Below are positions 7,051-13,236 of a DNA stretch of 64,000 nucleotides, piece by piece (positions within the stretch are counted from its first letter, which is position 1; every line of letters begins with the position of its first letter). Made by a program: the position numbers and the translations under genes. The stretch is from Phragmitibacter flavus (GTDB lineage: Bacteria; Verrucomicrobiota; Verrucomicrobiia; Verrucomicrobiales; Verrucomicrobiaceae): NCBI RefSeq assembly GCF_005780165.1, contig NZ_VAUV01000001.1, forward strand, positions 62,001 through 126,000, given 5' to 3'. The notes under the pieces were generated by a model. It saw only the letters and a program-made list of their open reading frames with translations. It did not search any database and was not told the origin of the DNA.

Positions 7051-7740
7051 TCAGTCCCACCAGAAATACCAACGTGTGGAATGCCGCAGAGCCTTAGCAA
7101 GCGTAGCGACAGAACCAACTCCCTGATCTACGATGTCCGAACAGTAGAGATACTGTTGCCAAGCCAACTCCAACGCCTGAGTGTCGTCGGCTGGCGGCCT
7201 CGCAACCGTGAACTCAATGACATCAGATGACAAAGTGGCTATCTCCGCCCCAAAGCGATCTCTCCAGTAACGAGCCATAGCCGTATGAACATGCGGCGAC
7301 GGACAAGCGTTCCAGTCCCCGAAACGAAGAAAGATAGGAACAGCAGATGAATCGGCAGTAGGGATAGTGGCAATGAACACCTCGGACTTCGGGCGTCCAC
7401 GATGGTCGCTCCCAATGGTCAGATGGGTCATAGGCGCGGTGCCATCTGGATGAATCTCGTCCTGACTCGCATCAAGCAAATACTCGTCCTCCTCCTGCCG
7501 ACGATCAGCAAACCACTGCTCAGGAGAAAGCTCAGAGGACCGGGCAAGCTCGGCATCGTGATCAAAAGGTTCATCCCATAGCTCAATCAAACGCTCCGCA
7601 CTCTCTCTGTCCCCGATAATGACAGGAATGGTGCCCAGTGATGCACCAACAGACCTGATGCGCAGCAAATCGGACTCAATGTGATCACCAGAGAGTCGGG
7701 TAAGTGGGAACGGGTAGTCAGCTAGTGTGTCTTCCGGCAT
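7051..7740 (-). CDS. Cassette-borne DUF4253 protein
   Basis: 229 residues from the ATG at 7740. The C-terminal half carries the DUF4253 signature: FLRFGDWNACPSPHVH, then ARYWRDRFGAEIATLSSDVIEFTVARPP, then LELAWQQYLYCSDIVDQG, and the ending STRWYFWWD. The N-terminal half is an acidic alpha/beta domain with GTIPVIIGD. DUF4253 has no established biochemical role; members occur singly and near toxin/immunity genes. Here it is a complete cassette between two attC sites. A family-typical C-terminus before the attC suggests an intact gene. Confidence 0.85.
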   Translation of the reverse strand: MPEDTLADYPFPLTRLSGDHIESDLLRIRSVGASLGTIPVIIGDRESAERLIELWDEPFDHDAELARSSELSPEQWFADRRQEEDEYLLDASQDEIHPDGTAPMTHLTIGSDHRGRPKSEVFIATIPTADSSAVPIFLRFGDWNACPSPHVHTAMARYWRDRFGAEIATLSSDVIEFTVARPPADDTQALELAWQQYLYCSDIVDQGVGSVATLAKALRHSTRWYFWWD

Positions 7741-7761
7741 GGCGAATGGTGTTGTTGGTTG

Positions 7762-7833
7762 GGCGAACGTTGCGCATCACTCGCCCGAAGGAGCTTTAGC
7801 GACTGAGGGTTGAGTGCATGCGCCTTGTTCGAC
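7762..7833 (-). other. attC recombination site
   Basis: 72 bp. 1L GTCGAAC (7827-7833) matches its cassette's start core GTTCGAC (8248-8254), a rarer core pair, so the match is informative. 1R is GTTCGCC. Arms: GCGCATCACTC and GAGTGCATGCGC. Confidence 0.88.
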
Positions 7834-8241
7834 ATTTTGTCTTCTAAAATAGGCGACAACAGACTTCTTGCGAAAGAAAAACCAATAAACTATTCCAGTC
7901 CAAATAACCGGTCCAATCCAACCATAGGGCTGAAAGCGGTCCGGCATCCACAAGGAGTAAAATGGTAACACCACAGTTGCGGACAGAAGAATGAATCGAA
8001 TAGGGCGCCAGGCACGATAAAATGAAATAGCCAATACTATGAGAGATATTCCAAACCCAACCACGAAATAAGCTGCGCCAGTGGACCAGAGGTAATATAA
8101 TGAAAGATGATTTCCTTCTCCGTCACGCCATCCCGGGAGAAACGCGGACAGAATCGCGAAGGGACCTAATGCCAGCCCAACTATGGTGATGCCTTTCAAG
8201 GTTTCCGGCATCATCCTAAATTGGCTGCGAATGGAATTCAT
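7777..8241 (-). CDS. Cassette ORF, polytopic membrane protein
   Basis: 154 residues from the ATG at 8241, 6 nt after the start core. About four membrane helices: GITIVGLALGPFAILSAFL, AAYFVVGFGISLIVLAISFY, PIRFILLSATVVLPFYSLW and IGPVIWTGIVYWFFF, followed by a basic tail (RKKSVVAYFRRQN) on the cytoplasmic side. The last residues are attC-encoded. Function unknown. Confidence 0.7.
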   Translation of the reverse strand: MNSIRSQFRMMPETLKGITIVGLALGPFAILSAFLPGWRDGEGNHLSLYYLWSTGAAYFVVGFGISLIVLAISFYRAWRPIRFILLSATVVLPFYSLWMPDRFQPYGWIGPVIWTGIVYWFFFRKKSVVAYFRRQNVEQGACTQPSVAKAPSGE

Positions 8242-8247
8242 TTGTTT

Positions 8248-8336
8248 GTCGAACGATAGAGTGGATGCACCGGCGGTGGGAAGCTCGATTTCAACTTGCA
8301 GGCTTATCGCCGGTTGCATCTCACGGCTTGTTCGCC
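8248..8336 (-). other. attC recombination site
   Basis: 1L GGCGAAC (8330-8336) matches its cassette's start core GTTCGCC (8677-8683). The arms GATGCACCGGCG and CGCCGGTTGCATC have one extrahelical T. It is nearly identical in arms and centre to the site at 10448-10536, although the cores differ. Confidence 0.9.
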
Positions 8337-8394
8337 TTGTTGGGTTGATGCGTCATGGCCGGAATCTGCTCTGAGTAGAAGCAAAGGGAAAGTC

Positions 8395-8655
8395 TCACAA
8401 TCCCCGAAAGGTCGAGTGAGATCGATGGCATGGACAATCAGTGGACCACGCACAATCCGGGTCGCCCAACCCCTGCACCGTGATGAGTCCACCGCATTCA
8501 TAGCAGTGCTGGTCCACAGGAAAGTGATTCTGGAACTCAGTCAGAGCAATCAAAACACGGTCCTCTCGATCACCGAACCCCGGAACCTGCGTCGTAATGT
8601 GAGCAAGCAGGGCGAGTCTGTCCGACGGCTCAGATGATGGTTCTATCACGGGCAT
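8395..8655 (-). CDS. Cassette ORF, small cysteine-rich protein
   Basis: 86 residues from the ATG at 8655. Helical N-terminal half (SDRLALLAHITTQVPGFGDREDRVLIALTEF) and a C-terminal Cys/His cluster: HCYECGG, then DCAWSTDCPCHRSH. C-x2-C followed about 20 residues later by further Cys and His residues suggests a small zinc-binding knuckle. No family recognised. Unlike many neighbours, its stop lies well before the attC. Confidence 0.68.
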   Translation of the reverse strand: MPVIEPSSEPSDRLALLAHITTQVPGFGDREDRVLIALTEFQNHFPVDQHCYECGGLITVQGLGDPDCAWSTDCPCHRSHSTFRGL

Positions 8656-8676
8656 GGTTCGGTGTTCTTGAATTTT

Positions 8677-8800
8677 GGCGAACGTCGAGGCCTGGCACCC
8701 GCTACCGGGAGCGCCCCTCCGATTCAGGTTGAGGGTTGTCGCTACCCTGAAAATCCAACTCGGAGCGGGTAGCGGGTTGCCCAGTGCCGGCTTGTTCGCC
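8677..8800 (-). other. attC recombination site
   Basis: 1L GGCGAAC (8794-8800), 1R GTTCGCC (8677-8683). The arms CACCCGCTACC and GGTAGCGGGTTG pair around a long centre. Sister site of 1585-1707 in array 1, but with both cores intact. Confidence 0.9.
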
Positions 8801-9223
8801 TTTCGGTGGTTCTGGAAGATGATCCCGAACCTTGCTCTTGAAGGAGTGAGGTATTGGAGATCCACTCTCATCTGGTCGTGTCCCGGGAAAAACGTCAAAG
8901 CGATTAGGGATCGGCAACTCGCCTACTCGATTGAATCTATACCCATTCATTGTCAGATGGGCAGCTTCCAACACAATCGGCACATACTCGGCACCCCCCT
9001 TGAACATGGATCGAGTCGTCTTAGTCAACGGGTATCGCAGAATTCCATCTTCGTGGAGCCAATACTGAAACCACGAAATCATAAGCCCCATATCGGTCTG
9101 CTGCTCGTAAACGCAGGTGCTGTCATCCACTACGTGCCATATGCACTCTGGGGGGCTGGTCGGAACGCTAGAACCTTTGGGAAGGCCAATCCATGTTCCG
9201 ATCAGTGATGTTGCAGTGGTCAT
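8702..9223 (-). CDS. Cassette ORF, soluble hypothetical protein
   Basis: 173 residues from the ATG at 9223, 10 nt after the start core. It begins MTTATSLIGTWIGLPKGSS, like a lipocalin-type or cytosolic beta-barrel start, followed by beta-strand-like segments (CIWHVVDDSTCVYEQQ, then ISWFQYWLHEDGILRYPL). The last 30 residues (GTGQPATRS onward) are read from the attC and also occur at the end of the ORF at 1609-2085. Function unknown. Confidence 0.68.
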   Translation of the reverse strand: MTTATSLIGTWIGLPKGSSVPTSPPECIWHVVDDSTCVYEQQTDMGLMISWFQYWLHEDGILRYPLTKTTRSMFKGGAEYVPIVLEAAHLTMNGYRFNRVGELPIPNRFDVFPGTRPDESGSPIPHSFKSKVRDHLPEPPKGEQAGTGQPATRSELDFQGSDNPQPESEGRSR

Positions 9224-9232
9224 TGAATTCTT

Positions 9233-9359
9233 GGCGAACGACAAAGCGCTGGCACCGCTGGGGCGGGGATGAGCGTCGAGACGGGATGGCGGATTAGAAT
9301 TAAAGAAAGCATGGCCGACAGAGCAGCCCCAGCGGTTGTCCAGCCGCGCCTTGTTCGCC
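9233..9359 (-). other. attC recombination site
   Basis: 1L GGCGAAC (9353-9359) matches its cassette's start core GTTCGCC (10066-10072). The arms TGGCACCGCTGGGGC and GCCCCAGCGGTTGTCCA pair with one extrahelical segment. Confidence 0.9.
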
Positions 9360-9381
9360 TTTGGTGGTTCGAGAGATTTGG

Positions 9382-10056
9382 TCATGGCGATGTAGGAGCC
9401 TGAGCTACAAAGACGCGCTTGGCTGGATCCCATCGGCACACCTGCTCATACTTGCGCGACGGGATCGCTCTACCCTCAATGTCAGTGATCTGAATCGAAC
9501 CACTCAGATGTATGCTGTCAAACTCCTCACCCGATGGTCTCTGATACTCCACTGCTAGATGGTCGCCATCAAAGCGGGCCTCGCCGTGCTCGGGGACTGC
9601 AAACACGGCAGAAGCGTCCCAATAACGTCCTCGCACGGTCGTCTCGAGCAAGAGTCGCAAGGTCCGACCATCAAGCTCCCAAACGCGAAGAGAACCGTTC
9701 CCCATGTATGTGCTCTCAATAACCTCCAAAACGGGCTTCATCGTCTGTTTCAGTGGAATCCAACGAAACCGCACGACGTAGTGGCCGCGAAACTCCTCAT
9801 ATGAATCTGGGTATGAATACTGCCAATCGATATCCTCTCCACTCCGCTGATAAATGAAGAGTCGTCCCGACCATTGAGGCTCTCTTTCGCAATAAACTGC
9901 CACGATGTCGTGGTGATCGAGGCAGCGGACGAACGTTGCCGATGGAGTCGAGCCGACAATCTCAGCCAAGGTCTTGGGAACTTTGGTGGTGTCAGGTCCA
10001 TCCACCGCAATGAGAGCAGATGCAAACAATGCTATGATGGTGGCTCGCAGAAGCAT
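9382..10056 (-). CDS. Cassette ORF, exported protein of unknown function
   Basis: 224 residues from the ATG at 10056; an in-frame ATG at 10074 is formed across the cassette junction. Signal peptide MLLRATIIALFASALIA. The mature part alternates short beta-strand segments (RCLDHHDIVAVYCER, then GRLFIYQRSG, then VLEVIESTYMGNGSLRVWELDGRTLRLLL) and looks like a complete periplasmic or extracellular beta domain. Largest exported protein in the array. No recognised family. Confidence 0.7.
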   Translation of the reverse strand: MLLRATIIALFASALIAVDGPDTTKVPKTLAEIVGSTPSATFVRCLDHHDIVAVYCEREPQWSGRLFIYQRSGEDIDWQYSYPDSYEEFRGHYVVRFRWIPLKQTMKPVLEVIESTYMGNGSLRVWELDGRTLRLLLETTVRGRYWDASAVFAVPEHGEARFDGDHLAVEYQRPSGEEFDSIHLSGSIQITDIEGRAIPSRKYEQVCRWDPAKRVFVAQAPTSP

Positions 10057-10065
10057 GGAAGTAGG

Positions 10066-10132
10066 GGCGAACATCTTCAGTCAGACACGGAGGGGCGCAG
10101 CCCCGGAGTTGTCTGTAGTGATCTGGTTGGGC
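10066..10132 (-). other. attC recombination site
   Basis: 67 bp. 1L GCCCAAC (10126-10132) fits the RYYYAAC consensus and exactly matches its cassette's start core GTTGGGC. 1R is GTTCGCC. Outer arm CAGACA/TGTCTG, centre GGGGC-GCA-GCCCC. Confidence 0.9.
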
Positions 10133-10139
10133 TCCGTTT

Positions 10140-10439
10140 TCATTCGAATAACTCAATGACGACTCCATTACCAACAACCTTCGGCCCTTCATGAATTGCG
10201 AAGTGACTGCCGATCGTCAAATCTCGATAGTCGAGTCCCGGCGTATACATGAGCTCAAAATCCACCACCCTCTCTTCTTTGGGATATACGAACTCCGGAC
10301 AGCGAACTGCTCTTACGCCAAGCCATTCCGTCTTTCCGGCAACGACGAAATGTGGTGCGTAACCTTCATTGAACGGTCCTGGCCGACCGCCTTCTTCTTC
10401 GGCCTTCATTTTGATGCGCGTGCGAATTGTCGGCTTCAT
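10140..10439 (-). CDS. Cassette-borne EF-Tu domain-3-like protein
   Basis: 99 residues from the ATG at 10439. The sequence follows the third (beta-barrel) domain of elongation factor Tu: GYAPHFVVAGKTEWLGVR corresponds to the start of the barrel, VVDFELMYTPGLDY to the middle, and GSHFAIHEGPKVVGNGVVIEL to the barrel end (EF-Tu: GLRFAIREGGRTVGAGVV). There is no GTPase domain and no domain 2. Such lone barrels are annotated as EF-Tu-like without known function; binding to EF-Tu partners or tRNA would be a guess. Complete within one cassette. Confidence 0.72.
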   Translation of the reverse strand: MKPTIRTRIKMKAEEEGGRPGPFNEGYAPHFVVAGKTEWLGVRAVRCPEFVYPKEERVVDFELMYTPGLDYRDLTIGSHFAIHEGPKVVGNGVVIELFE

Positions 10440-10447
10440 TGTTTTTT

Positions 10448-10536
10448 GCCCAACGATAGAGTGGATGCACCGGCGGTGGCGAGCTCGAATTCAACTAGGG
10501 ACGTTATCGCCGGTTGCATCTCACGTCTTGTTAGCC
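10448..10536 (-). other. attC recombination site
   Basis: 1L GGCTAAC (10530-10536) exactly matches its cassette's start core GTTAGCC (10942-10948). 1R GTTGGGC fits the classical GTTRRRY consensus. Arms and centre (TTGAATTCGAGCTC) are almost identical to the site at 8248-8336. The stop codon of the ORF at 10531-10935 lies within the 1L core. Confidence 0.92.
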
Positions 10537-10935
10537 AATTCTGATTTGGTGACTCCACCCGATGTTGAGCATGTCTGACGCGAATGACCAAGCGCCGATC
10601 CCCTCAGGGTTCGGCCCCTTAATGCTGTAGAGCCCGTGCTGAGTTCGAGAAAACTTTTGGAATGCCTCTCGAACGGTATTGGAAATCAGTCCTTCGTCTC
10701 CATCTACTTCTGACCACTGTTGTTCGGAGTCCCTCCAGAGCATGAACCGCTCGTTTTTGGGATTGCTGAATCGAATGTCGACGCCTTCCAGCTTTACGGG
10801 TCCTTCAATGCCGGCTCCCGGAAGGCTCGACACGGTCAGGGATTCGAATCTGAGGCACAGTTCCGTCGGATTCTTAGCAGTCACCTCGAATGGGTCATCA
10901 CTCCATTGGATTAGATCGAAGAGTTCAGAGTCCAT
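10531..10935 (-). CDS. Cassette ORF, soluble hypothetical protein
   Basis: 134 residues from the ATG at 10935, 7 nt after the start core. Acidic N-terminus (MDSELFDLIQWSDDPFEV) and beta-strand-like segments (LCLRFESLTVSSLPG, then VKLEGVDIRFSNPKNERFMLW), then a helix (SNTVREAFQKFSRTQ) and a C-terminal part with WSFASDMLNIGW. No signal peptide. Resembles the DUF-type small cytosolic proteins common in cassettes; family not identified. Confidence 0.7.
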   Translation of the reverse strand: MDSELFDLIQWSDDPFEVTAKNPTELCLRFESLTVSSLPGAGIEGPVKLEGVDIRFSNPKNERFMLWRDSEQQWSEVDGDEGLISNTVREAFQKFSRTQHGLYSIKGPNPEGIGAWSFASDMLNIGWSHQIRIG

Positions 10936-10941
10936 TTCTAT

Positions 10942-11068
10942 GGCTAACGGAGAGCACATCCACCCCTACCAGCGGGGGCGGAAGTTGATCTCGGGGTGAG
11001 GGTTGGAACTACAGGAAAACATCGAAACTGGGCGGCTGGTAGGGGTTGGATGATGCGGCTTGATAGGC
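10942..11068 (-). other. attC recombination site
   Basis: 1L GCCTATC (11062-11068) exactly matches the unusual start core GATAGGC of the first cassette (11500-11506). 1R is GTTAGCC. Arms: ATCCACCCCTACCAGC and GCTGGTAGGGGTTGGAT. The co-varying non-consensus core is strong support for cassette integrity. Confidence 0.92.
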
Positions 11069-11080
11069 CTTCTTTTTGGT

Positions 11081-11482
11081 CTAGATGCGAGTCGCGGCTT
11101 CAAACAGTCCATCTGCCTGATTGATAATGTCGCCTACCACACCCGTCCAGATCGAATTCTGCGTGTCCTTGAATACACGAAAAATCCCCGTCTCCCCATT
11201 GTATTCGACTCCTCGTGGCTCAATAAAGGAAAAGACAGCCCAGCTCTGGTGACCATCGAAATCAAACCTTGTTCTCCACTGCGGCTTGAGTCCCTCGATG
11301 ATGTAGAATGCGGCTTCATGTGGCGACGTCCCGAGGGACAGCTCAATCTCGAATGCGTCTCGCAATACTTCAGGGATAGCACTCTCAAATCCCCTCTTCG
11401 CGACGGACCGATGATCGCTGCGGATCGCTTCGCATTCGTAGCACCCCGCGGATACCTCATTGATGACGATGGTCCAACGCAT
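11081..11482 (-). CDS. First cassette of array 2, soluble hypothetical protein
   Basis: 133 residues from the ATG at 11482. N-terminal beta segment (MRWTIVINEVSAGCYECEA) followed by SAIPEVLRDAFEIELSLG, then AAFYIIEGLKPQWRTRFDFDGHQSWAVFSF and a helical end (IWTGVVGDIINQADGLFEAA). No signal peptide or membrane segment. No family recognised. It sits immediately behind leader copy 2, 18 nt from the crossover base. Confidence 0.7.
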   Translation of the reverse strand: MRWTIVINEVSAGCYECEAIRSDHRSVAKRGFESAIPEVLRDAFEIELSLGTSPHEAAFYIIEGLKPQWRTRFDFDGHQSWAVFSFIEPRGVEYNGETGIFRVFKDTQNSIWTGVVGDIINQADGLFEAATRI

Positions 11483-11505
11483 GGTTCTCTCTATTCTCGG
11501 CCTAT

Positions 11506-11771
11506 CATACAGATAGTCTGCATTTTTGCAGGAAAATCTACAGCTCTATAGTCTGCAATTTTGCAGACTAATTCCGGATTCTCAATAGTGGGAGTGCAGG
11601 TTTTTGCCCGAAATAGGGCATTAGGCTGCGAAAATGCAGGAATATCCCGGACTATTGGGGTTTTCCTTCAGGACAAGTTTGATTTGTGCCGGGACCTGCG
11701 GTGGATTTTGTCGAACGATTCTTTCAGGAAGCGGGAGGGTGGGAGGTGAGTTGCCTGAGGTCAAGTCTGCG
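11506..11771 (-). repeat. attI-like leader, copy 2
   Basis: Direct repeat of 3778-4011, about 32 bp longer because the cassette-proximal part holds two CTGCAAAANTGCAGACTAT units where copy 1 holds one. It ends at the same GACTATCTGTATG and then meets the first cassette. One of its two units sits in the perfect palindrome TAGTCTGCA-ATTT-TGCAGACTA (11549-11570). Weaker similarity to copy 1 persists to about 11799. From there to 11914 I see no feature. No integrase is encoded next to it: the adjoining gene is an esterase. Confidence 0.75.
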
Positions 11772-11914
11772 ACTTGGGGGATGTTAAGGTGTCGACTGAA
11801 GTTTAGTGAGTGTCGACCTGGGTCAACTTTATTGCAGGGCCCAACCTCGTGTGATGGCTCGACTCGATCAGGAATTTCCTCGCCACCGCTCCCGAATTTT
11901 TGCATCATTGACCC

Positions 11915-13222
11915 ATGCGCCTCCTCACGCTTCTCTCCCTCTTCACCACTGCCGCCTCCGTCTCCATGCCCCTCGCTGCCCAAAAACCTGCGTTCGTTCC
12001 CAATTACGACGAAGCCCAGGCCAACTTCATTGCCATTCCGGATGTCCTCACCGCCACCGACGGCAGCAAAATCACCACCAGGGAAGCCTGGCTCGCGCAA
12101 CGCAAACCCGAACTTCTGCAACTCTTCGCCACGCAAGTCTACGGCAAAACCCCCGAGGCCGAGGTCCCCATCCGCGTCGAGACCGTCGGAGCCGACAAAC
12201 CGATCCTCAATGGCAAAGGTGTCATGCGTCAGACCATTCTCCACATCGGACCTCAAGGCGAGGTGCAGGCCCAGATCCTTCTCTTCCTGCCCGCCAGCAC
12301 CAAGGAAAAGTCCACGCCTGTTCCGACTTTCGTCACGCTCAACTTTTGGGGCAACCACTCCGTTTCGACCGATCCCGACATCCTTCTCTCCACCTCCTGG
12401 TTTCGTGACAACAAAGAAAAACACACCGTTAACAACCGCGCCACCGAGGCCTCACGCGGCACGGGCGACGACCGCTTTCCCATCGAAGCCATTCTTGATC
12501 GCGGTTACGCCGTCGCCACCGCCTACTACGGCGACTTCGATCCCGACTTCGACGACAACTTCCAAAACGGCATCCACCCTCTGTTCTACCGCGACGGCCA
12601 GACCAAACCCGATCCCGACCAGTGGGGCAGCATCGGTGCCTGGGCCTGGGGCCTCAGTCGCATGGCCGATTATTTGATCACACTTCCTGAAATCGACCAA
12701 ACCAAACTCGCCGTCCTCGGACACTCCCGACTCGGCAAAGCCGCCTTGTGGGCCGGTGCGCAGGACGAACGATTCACTTTCGTCATCAGCAACAACTCGG
12801 GAGCCGGTGGTGCCGCGCTCGCCAAACGCATCTTCGGCGAAACCGTTGGCCGGCTCAACAGCGCGTTTCCGCACTGGTTCTGCGACAACTACAACCAATA
12901 CTCCCTCAACGAAGCCGCGCTTCCCATGGACCAGCACGCGCTCATCGCCCTCATGGCCCCGCGCCCGGTTTACATCGCCAGCGCCACCGGAGACCAATGG
13001 GCCGATCCCAAAGGCGAGTTCCTCGGCGGCAAACTGGCCGAACCCGTCTACGCGCTCTTCAACCTGCCCGGCCTCGGCGTCGAAGAACAACCCGCCCCCG
13101 ATATGCCTGTCGGGAAAACCATCGGCTATCACCTGCGCACCGGCAAACACGACATCACTCCTTATGACTGGGACCGCTACATGGACTTCGCCGACCAGCA
13201 TTGGTCCGCCTCGCCCAAGTAG
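11915..13222 (+). CDS. CE15-type glucuronoyl esterase-like protein
   Basis: 435 residues, exported (MRLLTLLSLFTTAASVSMPLAA). The catalytic region matches carbohydrate esterase family 15: LAVLGHSRLGKAALWAGA with nucleophile Ser271 in GHSRLGK, an upstream AYYGDFDPD stretch, and a C-terminal histidine in TGKHDITPYDW. Family members cleave 4-O-methyl-glucuronoyl ester links between lignin and glucuronoxylan. Consistent with a plant-polymer role shared with the GH10-like protein at 35421-37187. The gene converges with the cytochrome gene, 14 bp between the stops. A GGTTGA/TCAACC inverted repeat covers the junction. Confidence 0.87.
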   Translation: MRLLTLLSLFTTAASVSMPLAAQKPAFVPNYDEAQANFIAIPDVLTATDGSKITTREAWLAQRKPELLQLFATQVYGKTPEAEVPIRVETVGADKPILNGKGVMRQTILHIGPQGEVQAQILLFLPASTKEKSTPVPTFVTLNFWGNHSVSTDPDILLSTSWFRDNKEKHTVNNRATEASRGTGDDRFPIEAILDRGYAVATAYYGDFDPDFDDNFQNGIHPLFYRDGQTKPDPDQWGSIGAWAWGLSRMADYLITLPEIDQTKLAVLGHSRLGKAALWAGAQDERFTFVISNNSGAGGAALAKRIFGETVGRLNSAFPHWFCDNYNQYSLNEAALPMDQHALIALMAPRPVYIASATGDQWADPKGEFLGGKLAEPVYALFNLPGLGVEEQPAPDMPVGKTIGYHLRTGKHDITPYDWDRYMDFADQHWSASPK

Positions 13223-13236
13223 CGGTTGACCCAGCA

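Larger units (their letters stand above)
5540..11506 (-). mobile_element. Integron-type cassette array 2
   Basis: Eleven minus-strand cassettes, headed by the second leader copy (11506-11771) and ending next to a plus-strand baeRF gene. Start core and 1L core match exactly in eight cassettes: GATAGGC/GCCTATC, GTTAGCC/GGCTAAC, GTTGGGC/GCCCAAC, GTTCGCC/GGCGAAC (three times), GTTCGAC/GTCGAAC and GTTCGAA/TTCGAAC. The cassette at 6939-7762 has a 1-bp insertion in its 1L core (7016-7023). The last two cassettes (below 6530) have cores that no longer match, so the distal end looks decayed. No integrase lies in or next to the array. Confidence 0.87.

Noticed and set aside
1-11506. CRISPR array or tandem repeat array
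   Set aside because: The repeated units are 57-129 bp palindromes that differ in sequence, separated by ORFs of varying length; no short identical direct repeats with uniform spacers.
11915-13222. Possible integrase gene beside leader copy 2
   Set aside because: The only full-length frame there is the CE15-type esterase with GHSRLGK. No tyrosine recombinase motifs (R...HxxR...Y) occur in any frame near either leader.
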